From assembly GCF_900240405.1 (NCBI RefSeq), contig NZ_OEQK01000002.1:186001-250000 (forward strand): DNA of 64,000 nt, given 5' to 3'. Shown piece after piece: positions 1 to 8,547 of this stretch. The notes under the pieces are model-generated. The model searched no databases. It saw nothing but the letters and a program-made list of their open reading frames with translations, and had not been told where the DNA came from. Within the stretch, counting starts at the first letter, position 1. Each line of letters begins with the position of its first letter. Position numbers and translations under genes: made by a program. The DNA comes from Salirhabdus sp. Marseille-P4669. GTDB taxonomy: Bacteria > Bacillota > Bacilli > Bacillales > Alkalibacillaceae.

Positions 1-2
1 AA

Positions 3-434
3 AATCAAGCATTATTGCTGGAGGAAATGAGCAAATTATTACAAGAGGATCCAACCTTTACACAAATTCACGGCTTTACTAGTTTAGGAATTTTAGAAAT
101 GACACGTAAGCGAGAGGGATTAGATAGTTTTTCACTTTTTAGTAATAAAGATACGAGACAATCGGATTTAGAAGTAGCCTATCAATTAGAGCGAGAATTG
201 TTACGTTATCGTCACAAAGATACCGATGCGTTTTTAGTGGAGCTTGACCCTACTGTCTATGAAATGTTTGTCCAATATATTCAACTGGATAAGCTTAAAA
301 ATCAGTTAAAAACTCCTGTATTTATAGAAAAAAAGACTTTAGAAAATCGCAAGTATGTGATAAAGTTTATAGGTGACGTAAATTGGCTTAAGCGTCTCGA
401 GACCAACGGTAATACTCTTGACAAACTTTTTTAG
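3..434 (+). CDS. rng: RNase E/G family endoribonuclease, C-terminal part
   Basis: Only the C-terminal ~143 residues are present; the frame is open to the left edge (N-Q-A-L-L-L-E-E-M...), so the first TTG at 15 is not the true start. The segment HGFTSLGILEMTRKR is the hallmark of the end of the catalytic core of RNase E/G enzymes, which cut single-stranded RNA in rRNA maturation and mRNA decay. The remaining ~100 residues, acidic and then Lys-rich, are a divergent tail. B. subtilis lacks this family, but several halophilic Bacillaceae carry such a gene between spoIVFB and rplU, which agrees with its position here. The rplU promoter lies inside its 3' end. Family assignment is fairly sure; the symbol is tentative because rng and rne types are not separable from this part. 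Confidence 0.82.
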   Translation, partial: NQALLLEEMSKLLQEDPTFTQIHGFTSLGILEMTRKREGLDSFSLFSNKDTRQSDLEVAYQLERELLRYRHKDTDAFLVELDPTVYEMFVQYIQLDKLKNQLKTPVFIEKKTLENRKYVIKFIGDVNWLKRLETNGNTLDKLF

Positions 435-447
435 TTTGTGGTAGTAT
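418..447 (+). promoter_or_regulatory. Sigma-A promoter of the rplU operon
   Basis: TTGACA at 418-423, an 18-base spacer and an extended -10 (TG-g-TAGTAT, 439-447). It overlaps the last codons of the RNase gene. Transcription should begin near 454, leaving about 130 bases of leader before rplU. Confidence 0.65.
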
Positions 448-453
448 TCAAAT

Positions 454-586
454 GTTGTAATAAACGGTAGCACCGGATGCTACAACCGCACAGAACAGGT
501 TTTGAAACTAGTGTTTATCAAGCTACAGTGCTTGCTTTTCGTTAGTACCTGTATGGCGAGTCTTAGTCTAAAGAGGAGGTGCAGGA
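454..586 (+). promoter_or_regulatory. Ribosomal protein L21 leader (autoregulatory 5' UTR)
   Basis: This is an untranslated leader of about 130 bases before rplU, with nested complementary segments such as GGTAGCACC/GGATGCTACC-like arms near 467-485 and a second hairpin around 500-555, ending in the ribosome site GAGGAGGTG at 570-579. Position and layout match the L21 leader known upstream of rplU in Bacillales, thought to bind a product of its own operon. The match is by recall of the family; I did not fold it by computation. Confidence 0.6.
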
Positions 587-895
587 ATGTACGCAATTAT
601 CGAAACAGGTGGAAAACAACTAAAAGTAGAAGAAGGACAAGAAATCTTCGTTGAAAAATTAGGTGTTGAAGCTGGTGAAACAGTAACTTTTGATAAAGTT
701 TTAGCTGTAGGTGGAGAAGAACTTAAAGTTGGTGCTCCTTATGTTGACGGCGCTTCTGTTACAGCAACAGTTGTTAAAGAAGACCGTGCTAAAAAGGTAA
801 CAGTTATCAAATTTAAGGCTAAAAAGAACTACAAGCGTAAGCAAGGTCATCGTCAGCCATATACAAAATTGACGATCAATAAAATCCAAGCGTAA
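587..895 (+). CDS. rplU: 50S ribosomal protein L21
   Basis: This 102-residue protein starts [17 protein letters not shown] and ends in the basic [18 protein letters not shown] tail that contacts 23S rRNA, the standard L21 form and length. L21 is an early-assembly protein of the large subunit. The start is fixed by a strong GAGGAGGTG ribosome site 8 bases upstream. It is first in the rplU-prp-rpmA operon, an order conserved throughout Firmicutes, and is probably governed by the structured leader in front of it. Confidence 0.98.
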   Translation: MYAIIETGGKQLKVEEGQEIFVEKLGVEAGETVTFDKVLAVGGEELKVGAPYVDGASVTATVVKEDRAKKVTVIKFKAKKNYKRKQGHRQPYTKLTINKIQA

Positions 896-906
896 GGATT
901 AATGAT

Positions 907-1544
<638 letters not shown>

Positions 1545-1551
1545 TGTAGAT

Positions 1552-1590
1552 AAAGGAACTTTGACCTGTCAGGTTAAAGTTCTTTTTTTA
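1552..1590 (+). terminator. Rho-independent terminator of rplU-prp-rpmA
   Basis: Stem AGGAACTTTGACCT / AGGTTAAAGTTCTT with a short loop, then a run of seven T. Confidence 0.85.
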
Positions 1591-1665
1591 TTGCTTGATC
1601 ATTATATGGGCAATAATTTAAGAACAGAATAAGATGAAACCGCTCCCCAAAAGAATAGGGAAATA

Positions 1666-1674
1666 TGTTATAAT
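1666..1674 (+). promoter_or_regulatory. Extended -10 promoter of spo0B-obg
   Basis: TG-T-TATAAT at 1666-1674, 34 bases before the spo0B start, with no good -35 box. A vegetative promoter is expected because obg is essential in growing cells. Confidence 0.5.
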
Positions 1675-1708
1675 TTTTCTTACTATTATTTAAAGGGAGC
1701 GGGTCTAT

Positions 1709-2218
1709 ATGAAAGCAGATGAGGTAGTGGATATGTTTCGCCATTATCGACATGATTTATTGAACGATATCCAATTAATTCATGGTTATGCTTCAATGGG
1801 CAATCTAGATAAAATAAAAGATAAGCTTCAGGATTTGTTACAAAAGACAAATGAGGAACGTCGATTAACGAATTTGAAATGTCCTCATTTTACGTTATGG
1901 TTAATGAATTTCAATGCACAGTATGAAAATATACGTCTTTCCTATAAAGTATTGATACAAGAAGACTTATCCACTTTTGATTTAACTTTATATGCTACTT
2001 GTCAGGAAATCATACAAATATTACATAACTATAGTTCAAAAGAAAAATTATATAATGGAGAGCTAATACTCTTTAATGAAGGTGAACCAAAAGTGAAACT
2101 TACGTTTGATGGTGCATTTCGTAACTTGGAAGAATGTAGACAAAAGCTAAAGAAACAGGAGTATGTAGAAACAATAGAAGTTAAGGAAGAAAAGTTATCC
2201 GTGCTATTCGCATTTTAA
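1709..2218 (+). CDS. spo0B: Sporulation initiation phosphotransferase Spo0B
   Basis: Spo0B passes phosphate from Spo0F to Spo0A in the sporulation phosphorelay in the cytoplasm. The segment HYRHDLLNDIQLIHGYASM resembles a histidine-kinase dimerisation helix; the acceptor is most likely the His of RHDLLN (residue 15). The rest forms the degenerate kinase-like domain, without ATP-binding N/G boxes. At 169 residues it is shorter than the B. subtilis protein (about 190), mainly at the N-terminus, where His30 is the acceptor. The ATG at 1709 follows AAAGGGAGCGGG. The position between rpmA and obg is conserved and makes the call firm despite low sequence conservation. Confidence 0.92.
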   Translation: MKADEVVDMFRHYRHDLLNDIQLIHGYASMGNLDKIKDKLQDLLQKTNEERRLTNLKCPHFTLWLMNFNAQYENIRLSYKVLIQEDLSTFDLTLYATCQEIIQILHNYSSKEKLYNGELILFNEGEPKVKLTFDGAFRNLEECRQKLKKQEYVETIEVKEEKLSVLFAF

Positions 2219-2242
2219 GAGCTTTTCTAATGAGGTGAAGAT

Positions 2243-3523
2243 ATGTTTGTAGATCAGGTCAAAGTTTATTTAAAAGCTGGAGATGGAGGAAACGGCGCGG
2301 TTGCCTTCCGTCGGGAAATATATGAACCAAACGGCGGTCCTGCTGGTGGCGATGGCGGAAACGGTGGAGACATTATTTTTGAAGTGGATGAAGGTTTGCA
2401 CACCTTAATGGATTTCCGTTATAAAAAGCATTTTAAAGCAAAAAGAGGAGAGCATGGCATGGGGAAAGGGATGCATGGTAAAAATGCCGATTCCCTTATT
2501 GTCAAAGTTCCACCTGGTACAACGGTTAAAAATCTAGAAACTGGAGAACTCATAGCAGATTTAACGGAAAATGAGGAACAAGCGATTATCGCAAAGGGTG
2601 GTCGTGGTGGAAGAGGCAATATCCGTTTTGCTTCTGCTAGAAATCGTGCACCAGAAATTGCAGAGAACGGGGAGCCGGGTGAGGAGCTAGAAGTTCAAGT
2701 TGAATTAAAGGTACTTGCAGATGTTGGTCTAGTCGGTTTCCCTAGTGTTGGGAAATCTACTTTACTATCTGCTGTAACTGCTGCGAAGCCGAAAATTGCG
2801 GATTATCACTTTACGACATTAGCCCCTAATTTAGGTGTTGTGGAAACAAGTGACCAAAGAAGCTTTGTTATGGCTGATTTACCTGGATTAATTGAAGGTG
2901 CTCATTTAGGGGTAGGGCTAGGACATCAATTTTTGCGACATATTGAGCGAACAAGAGTTATTGTGCATGTCATTGATATGTCTGCAATGGAGGGTCGTGA
3001 CCCGTATGAAGATTACGTTACAATCAACGATGAGCTGAAGCAATATGATATTCGGTTAGAGGAACGACCACAAATTGTCGTAGCAAATAAAATGGATATG
3101 CCTAACGCAGAAGAAGAGTTGGAAAAATTTAAAGAGCAGCTAGATGAAGATGTTCCAGTCTATCCAATTTCCGCCTTTACACGAGATGGTTTAAATCATC
3201 TGTTGTTAGCAATCGCTGATCAGCTTGAGCGAATTCCGAAAAATCAATTTGTGGAAGAAGAAAAAGAGGAACGAGTTATTTTCCGTCATCGTAAAGAAGA
3301 AACGCCATTTGAAATTACAAGAGATCCAGACGGTGCTTTTGTATTATCAGGTGCGAAAATAGAGAAAATGTTTAAAATGACCAATTTAAATACGGATGAT
3401 TCTATTCGTCGTTTTTCAAGACAGATGCGCCATTTAGGAGTAGATGAAGCTTTAAGAAAACGGGGAGCAAAAGACGGAGATACGGTACGCTTGTTAGACT
3501 TTGAATTTGAATTTGTAGAGTAA
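2243..3523 (+). CDS. obg: Obg GTPase (CgtA), ribosome assembly and stress
   Basis: This 426-residue GTPase binds the 50S subunit and links growth, stress and sporulation in Bacillus. The Gly-rich Obg fold spans about residues 1-157 ([40 protein letters not shown]). The G domain follows with P-loop GFPSVGKST, switch [11 protein letters not shown] and NKMD specificity motif. The last ~70 residues form the C-terminal OCT domain of the Gram-positive type. It starts 24 bases after spo0B with a GAGGTGAAG site, consistent with the known spo0B-obg cotranscription. Confidence 0.98.
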   Translation: MFVDQVKVYLKAGDGGNGAVAFRREIYEPNGGPAGGDGGNGGDIIFEVDEGLHTLMDFRYKKHFKAKRGEHGMGKGMHGKNADSLIVKVPPGTTVKNLETGELIADLTENEEQAIIAKGGRGGRGNIRFASARNRAPEIAENGEPGEELEVQVELKVLADVGLVGFPSVGKSTLLSAVTAAKPKIADYHFTTLAPNLGVVETSDQRSFVMADLPGLIEGAHLGVGLGHQFLRHIERTRVIVHVIDMSAMEGRDPYEDYVTINDELKQYDIRLEERPQIVVANKMDMPNAEEELEKFKEQLDEDVPVYPISAFTRDGLNHLLLAIADQLERIPKNQFVEEEKEERVIFRHRKEETPFEITRDPDGAFVLSGAKIEKMFKMTNLNTDDSIRRFSRQMRHLGVDEALRKRGAKDGDTVRLLDFEFEFVE

Positions 3524-3550
3524 TCATATTTGTGTAGAGGAGAAGGAAGA

Positions 3551-4000
3551 TTGGGTGAAAAGAAGGAGAAGTTTTATTTAGTTCGAAGTGATGTTTTACC
3601 TGAATCTATGAGGAAAACACTAGAGGTTAAGGAACTTCTAGAAATGGGGAAAGCCTCTTCGATTAACGATGCTGTTCAAAAGGTGGACTTAAGCAGAAGT
3701 GCATTCTATAAATACAAGGATGCCGTATTTCCTTTTCAAGCCATGGTGAAAGAACGAATGATCACATTGTTTTTTCATTTGGAGGACAGGGCAGGAACGT
3801 TATCCAAATTATTAGCAACAGTAGCAAATGCAGGCTGTAACGTTTTAACGATTCATCAAACCATCCCATTACAAGGGAAAGCAAATGTTACACTTTCGAT
3901 TAATACAAATTCGATTCAAATTGAAATGGATGAGTTAATCCAACAATTAAAAAGGTTAGACTTCGTTTTACGAGTGGAAATTTTAAGTACAAACGCTTAA
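3551..4000 (+). CDS. pheB: ACT-domain protein PheB
   Basis: The protein has 149 residues from a TTG at 3551 placed 6-8 bases after AGGAGAAGGAAG; an upstream start at 3530 lacks a ribosome site and adds an unlikely leader. An N-terminal helix-turn-helix-like segment ([21 protein letters not shown]) is followed by an ACT domain (about residues 70-145, [19 protein letters not shown]), a fold that binds amino acids. PheB is annotated in B. subtilis as a chorismate mutase-like or ACT regulatory protein, but I see no chorismate mutase active site, and its function is not settled. It lies between obg and pheA, as in B. subtilis, suggesting a role in phenylalanine control. Confidence 0.9.
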   Translation: MGEKKEKFYLVRSDVLPESMRKTLEVKELLEMGKASSINDAVQKVDLSRSAFYKYKDAVFPFQAMVKERMITLFFHLEDRAGTLSKLLATVANAGCNVLTIHQTIPLQGKANVTLSINTNSIQIEMDELIQQLKRLDFVLRVEILSTNA

Positions 4001-4015
4001 GGGGAGGGGAGAATA

Positions 4016-4903
4016 ATGAAAGTAGGGTATTTAGGTCCGAAGGGTACGTTTACAAAAATGGCAGTGGACGCAATCTTTCCAAATGATGAACATGTTGGAT
4101 ACGATACGATTCCAGCAAGTATTGATGCTGTGGATAAAAGGGAAGTAGATTTCGGTGTTGTGCCAATTGAGAATGCCATTGAAGGTTCTGTGAATTTAAC
4201 ATTAGATTATTTAATCCACCAAGTCCAATTACCAATTGTCTCGGAAGTAGCTGTTCCAATCAAACAGCATTTGTTTGTTCATCCTACATTTAATGGTAAG
4301 CTAACAGATATTGAAGTCGTCTATTCGCATAGACAAGCAATCGCTCAATGTCATCAATTTCTTTATCAAAATATGCCAAATGCAAAAATCACCTACACAG
4401 ATTCAACCTCTTATGCTGCAGAATTTGTTCGTGAGGTTGGTGGAAATGTAGCGGCAATTGGCAATGAACTTGCAGCTAGAGAATTTGGCTTAAAAACAAT
4501 GGAAAAGGCCATACATGATTATGAAAATAATTACACACGATTTGTTGTTCTACATAAAGAAAATGAGCCAAAAACGTTATCCCATTTGGAGGATAGCGGT
4601 TATAAAACAACCGTATTGATTACCCTACCTAGAGATTATGCAGGAGCTCTTCATCAAGTTTTATCTGCTTTTTCTTGGAGAAGAATGAACCTATCTAAAA
4701 TAGAGTCTCGTCCTATGAAAACGGGCTTAGGTAACTACTTTTTTATTATTGATGTTAATCAAGCCTATGATGATGTTCTTTTCCCTGGAGTACAAGCTGA
4801 ATTAGGAGCTTTAGGCTGTAAGATGAAAATCCTTGGCACCTACCCTACCTATGTTCTTTCAGAAGCGGAATTAGAACATGTTGTCACTCCTGAATATAAA
4901 TAA
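4016..4903 (+). CDS. pheA: Prephenate dehydratase
   Basis: It converts prephenate to phenylpyruvate, the committed step to phenylalanine. In this 295-residue protein residues 1-180 form the bilobal dehydratase domain (GYLGPKGTFTKMAV at the start; VVPIENAIEGSV; catalytic NNYTRFVVL). Residues ~200-280 are an ACT domain with the ESRPMKTGLGNYFF motif that binds phenylalanine for feedback inhibition. No chorismate mutase domain is fused, as usual in Bacillales. The start ATG at 4016 follows AAGGGGAGGGGAG, 15 bases after pheB, so the two are cotranscribed. Confidence 0.97.
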   Translation: MKVGYLGPKGTFTKMAVDAIFPNDEHVGYDTIPASIDAVDKREVDFGVVPIENAIEGSVNLTLDYLIHQVQLPIVSEVAVPIKQHLFVHPTFNGKLTDIEVVYSHRQAIAQCHQFLYQNMPNAKITYTDSTSYAAEFVREVGGNVAAIGNELAAREFGLKTMEKAIHDYENNYTRFVVLHKENEPKTLSHLEDSGYKTTVLITLPRDYAGALHQVLSAFSWRRMNLSKIESRPMKTGLGNYFFIIDVNQAYDDVLFPGVQAELGALGCKMKILGTYPTYVLSEAELEHVVTPEYK

Positions 4904-4907
4904 CTTT

Positions 4908-4941
4908 AAAACAACCCAATCAAATATGGGTTGTTTTTTTA
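4908..4941 (+). terminator. Rho-independent terminator after pheA
   Basis: AACAACCCA ... TGGGTTGTT with an 8-base loop followed by seven T. Confidence 0.88.
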
Positions 4942-5064
4942 TTAATAAATTTAGCTTATCCAAATAGAAAAAATTAGACGAATGGCTCAACATTTTCAAA
5001 ATCGCGCATATGTTGATATTGATATGGGTCCGAACTAAATAACACCATGAGAAGGAAAGGGGCA

Positions 5065-6117
5065 ATGTCTGTGAAGATTCATGTAGTACAATCAGGAGAT
5101 ACATTAGCTAAGATTGCTGAAAAATATGACGTTGATGTGGATAAAATAAAAGAATTTAATAAACAACTTGCTAACCCAGACAACATTGTAGTTGGAATGA
5201 AAATTAAGATTCCAACTGTATCAAAGCCAGTTAAAATGGAGAGAAAAGAAGGACAAATGCCAATCCAGAAAGAAGCGAAGAAGCAGGTGCAGCATCCATA
5301 CAAAGATCTCTCTCCACAAGCAAAACCAGTAGTCGAGGAGGATGAAATAACACCTATGGAAAAGCAGCTTAAGCCCTATACGAAAGAAGCACCAAAGGTT
5401 CAAGCACCAATGGTAGAGCAACCAAAAGCGGTTGCGCCTGCAGTTGATCAACAACCATCTATCCCTAGTATGCCTCATATTGAATACGATGAATCCAGTG
5501 ACCATTACTACTTTAATCAATTCCAAGTTTCGATGCCAACCTATTATCAAAAGCCGACCGTCCCATATTATCCAATGATGGGGCATCATCATTTCTATCA
5601 TCACAAACCGAAAAGTCCGTGTGGATGTGGTTGTGGTTCACCAGCACACAATGTAGCTACGTATTATATGCCGGTTTACCCAATGCAACAACAACCATAC
5701 ATGACGGAAATGAATCAGTATCAAATGTTTGCACAACCAACTACAATGGGAGCTCACGAAGGATATAATCAAGGTCAATATCCTGAAATGAATCATGATG
5801 AGGACTCATCCTCTCTTGAGATGCCAGAAATGCCGACAGAAATGAACACAGCGACACAAGCTCCACCACAACCTAATTACCCGGCACAAAACTGGCAAGG
5901 TGCAAATCCGATGCAAAATTATTGGGGGGCACCACAGCATGGGATGATGCCAAATTCCTATCCAGGAATGCAAGGATATCCAATGCAAATGGGAGGAGCT
6001 CAGCCTTATGCTAATTTCCCATATGCGGGTTATGGATATGGGGCTAATCAACCCAACATGCAATCCCCACAAAGTCATACGAATCCAATGGATAATTGGG
6101 ATTGGGATGAAGATTGA
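5065..6117 (+). CDS. safA: Spore coat assembly protein SafA (LysM)
   Basis: SafA is a morphogenetic protein that anchors the inner coat to the cortex in the mother cell. The N-terminal LysM domain is clear (about residues 3-50: VKIHVVQSGDTLAKIAEKYD ... GMKIKIPT). A Lys/Pro-rich linker and a long low-complexity region rich in Met, Gln, Pro, Tyr and Asn follow, typical of SafA/SpoVID partners. A cluster KSPCGCGCGSPAH (about residues 184-196) could crosslink or bind metal. The ATG at 5065 with GAAAGGGGC is preferred to the ATG at 5047. In B. subtilis safA lies beside nadBCA; here it directly follows pheA and precedes a spore-kinase-like gene. The stop overlaps the next start by three bases. Confidence 0.88.
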   Translation: MSVKIHVVQSGDTLAKIAEKYDVDVDKIKEFNKQLANPDNIVVGMKIKIPTVSKPVKMERKEGQMPIQKEAKKQVQHPYKDLSPQAKPVVEEDEITPMEKQLKPYTKEAPKVQAPMVEQPKAVAPAVDQQPSIPSMPHIEYDESSDHYYFNQFQVSMPTYYQKPTVPYYPMMGHHHFYHHKPKSPCGCGCGSPAHNVATYYMPVYPMQQQPYMTEMNQYQMFAQPTTMGAHEGYNQGQYPEMNHDEDSSSLEMPEMPTEMNTATQAPPQPNYPAQNWQGANPMQNYWGAPQHGMMPNSYPGMQGYPMQMGGAQPYANFPYAGYGYGANQPNMQSPQSHTNPMDNWDWDED

Positions 6118-7838
6118 GCAATCAAAATTGGAGGGACGATTCGTTTCTGAATCGTCTCCGTATTTTTTTAAAGCAAAAAGGAGACCTCGAGGTCCAAAGC
6201 ATCATCCCAATCAAGAAAAATGTTTATAAAGTATTTGGTAATCAAAAGTGGTGGATTGTAAAATGCCTTTATGATCACAATATGCAAAAATTATGGTCTT
6301 TATTTGAAAAATTACCATCCAAAAATACGTTTGTTACCTTTGTTCCATTTCCAAATGATAAATTGTGGCTAGAGGATGTAAGGGGGCACAAATGGTGTTT
6401 GATGCCTTTTATTGAAGGGAGTAAATTGTCTTTTCGTAATGAACAGGACCGCTTACACGCAATCGACTTACTGGTCGATTTTCACAAGGAAGCGAAAGGA
6501 CTTAAAATAAAAAGTTATAATAAAAGATCTTTTGTTGAAAAATTAGAACATAGATATAAACGATTTACGGAGACAAAGCATATCTTTACAAGGTTAGGCT
6601 TCTCCTTTTTTTATAAAAAAATGGATAAAGAATTACGACAAAGATTAGAAACCATACGTCAGCTTAAGTGGGATAAGCTGGAACAAAAAGCCAAACGAAG
6701 AAAGACAATAATCCATGGAGATTCTGCTTCACATAATTTTCTTCAAAGTGCAGAGGAGGTCTATTTAATTGACTTCGACCTTGTACAATACGCTCCATAT
6801 GAATATGAATGGATTCAACTAGCTCAACGGTTTATGTTTGATGGGGTCGATTCCTATGAAGCGCTTCTTTCCTATCCTATTTTTAATAGCTATAAAGATA
6901 ATATGTATTTTCAGTATGGTGTTAAGTTTCCTGGTGATTTAGTAAGGGAATGGCTACATTTCCTGCAGCGAATCGATTCAGAACATGAGCTAAGAGGCTA
7001 TTTGCAACAATTTGAGCAGAAATGGAATCAACGTTCTCGTAATTTCAAAAGAAACCAAAATAGTGCTATAATTGATTATTATGGAAAAAAAGAGGGGACT
7101 AGTATAATGAAAAACCATATCGAAAACGTAATAAACTGGTTGAGACAACAAGTACAAGATGCTGGTGTAAATGGACTTGTAGTTGGTATTAGTGGTGGAA
7201 TTGATTCCGCTGTAGTCGCACATTTGATTCAGCGTGCTTTCCCTGAGGATTCCTTAGGAGTCATAATGCCGTGTAAAAGTAATCCAGAAGATGCAAAATA
7301 TGCTCAGATGGTAGTAGATTCATCGGGTATTAACAGTATGACAGTTGATTTAACAGAAACACATGACGTGATGTTTCATACCATAAAGAGCGCAACGTCC
7401 GAATGGAATGAGGAGCAAGAAAAGCTTGCGGATGCAAACCTTCGTGCAAGATTAAGAATGAGTACCTTATATACAGTAGCTACCAATTATAAATTTCTTG
7501 TAGTAGGCACGGATAATGCAGCCGAATGGCATACGGGATATTTTACTAAGTTTGGCGATGGTGGTGTAGACTTAGTACCCCTTATTCACTTTACGAAAGG
7601 GGAAGTACGTGAGTTAGCGAAGGAATTAGGTGTGCCAGATGAAATCATCAATAAAGCTCCAAGTGCTGGCTTATGGGAAGGTCAGACGGACGAAAATGAA
7701 ATGGGTACGACATACGATATGATTGATCGTTATTTAAAGGGAGAAGATGTGCCTGAGAAAGACAAACAAATCATTGAACGCATGCATCATAACACTGCGC
7801 ATAAACGGGCGTTGCCCAAAGCTCCCCCAAAATTTTAA
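6114..7838 (+). CDS. Spore-coat-kinase-like phosphotransferase open in frame into NAD synthetase
   Basis: Residues 1-331 resemble the CotS/YutH aminoglycoside-phosphotransferase-fold family found near spore genes. The catalytic loop HGDSASHNF (H-x-D-x4-N) and metal-binding IDFDLVQYAP are intact, and the rest is basic and aromatic-rich. Substrate and true activity are unknown. Residues 332-574 are a complete NadE (listed separately). No stop separates them: the frame reads D-Y-Y-G-K-K-E-G-T-S-I-M through an A7 run at 7085-7091. With one A fewer the kinase would stop at TAA 7105-7107 in a TAATG overlap with the nadE ATG; with one more it would stop at a TAG. The TTG start at 6114 overlaps the safA stop, suggesting coupling. 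It could be a real fusion, a slippage site or a sequence error; two separate genes remain likely functionally. Confidence 0.65.
   Translation: MSNQNWRDDSFLNRLRIFLKQKGDLEVQSIIPIKKNVYKVFGNQKWWIVKCLYDHNMQKLWSLFEKLPSKNTFVTFVPFPNDKLWLEDVRGHKWCLMPFIEGSKLSFRNEQDRLHAIDLLVDFHKEAKGLKIKSYNKRSFVEKLEHRYKRFTETKHIFTRLGFSFFYKKMDKELRQRLETIRQLKWDKLEQKAKRRKTIIHGDSASHNFLQSAEEVYLIDFDLVQYAPYEYEWIQLAQRFMFDGVDSYEALLSYPIFNSYKDNMYFQYGVKFPGDLVREWLHFLQRIDSEHELRGYLQQFEQKWNQRSRNFKRNQNSAIIDYYGKKEGTSIMKNHIENVINWLRQQVQDAGVNGLVVGISGGIDSAVVAHLIQRAFPEDSLGVIMPCKSNPEDAKYAQMVVDSSGINSMTVDLTETHDVMFHTIKSATSEWNEEQEKLADANLRARLRMSTLYTVATNYKFLVVGTDNAAEWHTGYFTKFGDGGVDLVPLIHFTKGEVRELAKELGVPDEIINKAPSAGLWEGQTDENEMGTTYDMIDRYLKGEDVPEKDKQIIERMHHNTAHKRALPKAPPKF
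7044..7072 (+). promoter_or_regulatory. Candidate internal promoter of nadE
   Basis: TTCAAA at 7044-7049, a 17-base spacer and a perfect extended -10 TG-C-TATAAT (7064-7072). Transcription would start near 7079, about 28 bases before the nadE ATG, leaving room for the AGAGGGGA ribosome site. It lies inside the end of the kinase-like frame. Confidence 0.55.
7107..7838 (+). CDS. nadE: Ammonia-dependent NAD+ synthetase
   Basis: NadE amidates deamido-NAD with ATP and ammonia, the last step of NAD synthesis in the cytoplasm. The 243-residue protein has the PP-loop VVGISGGIDSAVVAHL (about residues 25-40), the GTDNAAEWHTGYFTKFGDGG active-site segment, and the P2-type loop KAPSAGLWEGQTDENEMG. It lacks a glutaminase domain, so it needs free ammonia. 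The internal ATG at 7107 has a good AGAGGGGA site 8-9 bases upstream and its own candidate promoter, so independent expression is likely although the upstream kinase frame is open into it. At this locus B. subtilis carries nadB, nadC and nadA instead. Confidence 0.9.
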   Translation: MKNHIENVINWLRQQVQDAGVNGLVVGISGGIDSAVVAHLIQRAFPEDSLGVIMPCKSNPEDAKYAQMVVDSSGINSMTVDLTETHDVMFHTIKSATSEWNEEQEKLADANLRARLRMSTLYTVATNYKFLVVGTDNAAEWHTGYFTKFGDGGVDLVPLIHFTKGEVRELAKELGVPDEIINKAPSAGLWEGQTDENEMGTTYDMIDRYLKGEDVPEKDKQIIERMHHNTAHKRALPKAPPKF

Positions 7839-7905
7839 GTAAAAAAAGAACTGCGTTTAAAATATCCCCATCTTCACAAAATAAGTGTAAGAGGGGGTGT
7901 TTTAT

Positions 7906-8406
7906 TTGCGAAAAGGTTTAGTTGTTCTGTTAACGACATTAAGTATTATTACGGTTGGTTGCGGGGATGAAGCAGAAAGTCAACGAACAGACCCTATGAC
8001 ACAGCCAGTTCAATACAAAAACAATTCCAATAATAGTGGCAGAGAGACAGATAATAATTGGAATAGGACGCAAATGCCATTGAGTGCTCCTCAGAACGAT
8101 GATGCGAAACAAAATGCAGCCTCATATGGCGATAGTGGTGAAATTAAATTAGCAAATAAAATAAGAAATGAAATTAAAGATATACCTGGTATCCATGATG
8201 TCCAAACAACGGTTACGGACAAAACCGTTCATGTTGCCTTGGATACTGAAGACGAATTTAGGGGAAATCCAAATTTGTTAAACAAGGTAAGAAGTCGAGT
8301 GCAACAACTAGTTGGTGAGCGAGATCTACGAATTTATACGGATGGTGCTTATTTTGATCGCATGCGAAATATGAGCACTAATCCAGAAATGAGATTTGAA
8401 CCATAA
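7906..8406 (+). CDS. YhcN/YlaJ-family sporulation lipoprotein, CoxA-like
   Basis: This 166-residue protein starts at TTG 7906, seven bases after AAGAGGGGGTG; the GTG at 7897 lies inside that ribosome site. Residues 1-18 form a lipoprotein signal ending in the lipobox TVGC, so Cys18 should be lipidated. After a Gln/Asn-rich linker, residues ~75-150 form the YhcN/YlaJ domain (IKLANKIRNEIKDIPGIHDV ... TVHVALDTED), a BON-like fold in spore membrane lipoproteins. Position downstream of safA fits the cortex protein CoxA of B. subtilis, but orthology is not certain. An imperfect inverted repeat (CCCC...CTTCAC / GTGTAAGAGGGGG, about 7866-7897) spans the ribosome site. Confidence 0.8.
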   Translation: MRKGLVVLLTTLSIITVGCGDEAESQRTDPMTQPVQYKNNSNNSGRETDNNWNRTQMPLSAPQNDDAKQNAASYGDSGEIKLANKIRNEIKDIPGIHDVQTTVTDKTVHVALDTEDEFRGNPNLLNKVRSRVQQLVGERDLRIYTDGAYFDRMRNMSTNPEMRFEP

Positions 8407-8410
8407 ATAA

Positions 8411-8441
8411 ATGAGGCCAATGTATATTGGCCTCGTTTTAT
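8411..8441 (+). terminator. Rho-independent terminator
   Basis: GAGGCCAA ... TTGGCCTC with a six-base loop followed by GTTTTAT. Confidence 0.82.
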
Positions 8442-8547
8442 AGATGAAGCTTGCAATTTCAGGTTTAAGATTAAAAGTTGTAATTATGGACAAAATAGAA
8501 CTAGCAGGTAATTTGTACATAAATTTCTATAAAGAAGGGTGTAGGAA

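Noticed and set aside
5007-5014. CATATGTT as a sigma-E -10 for safA
   Set aside because: No acceptable -35 at 14-15 bases; -10 alone is too weak.
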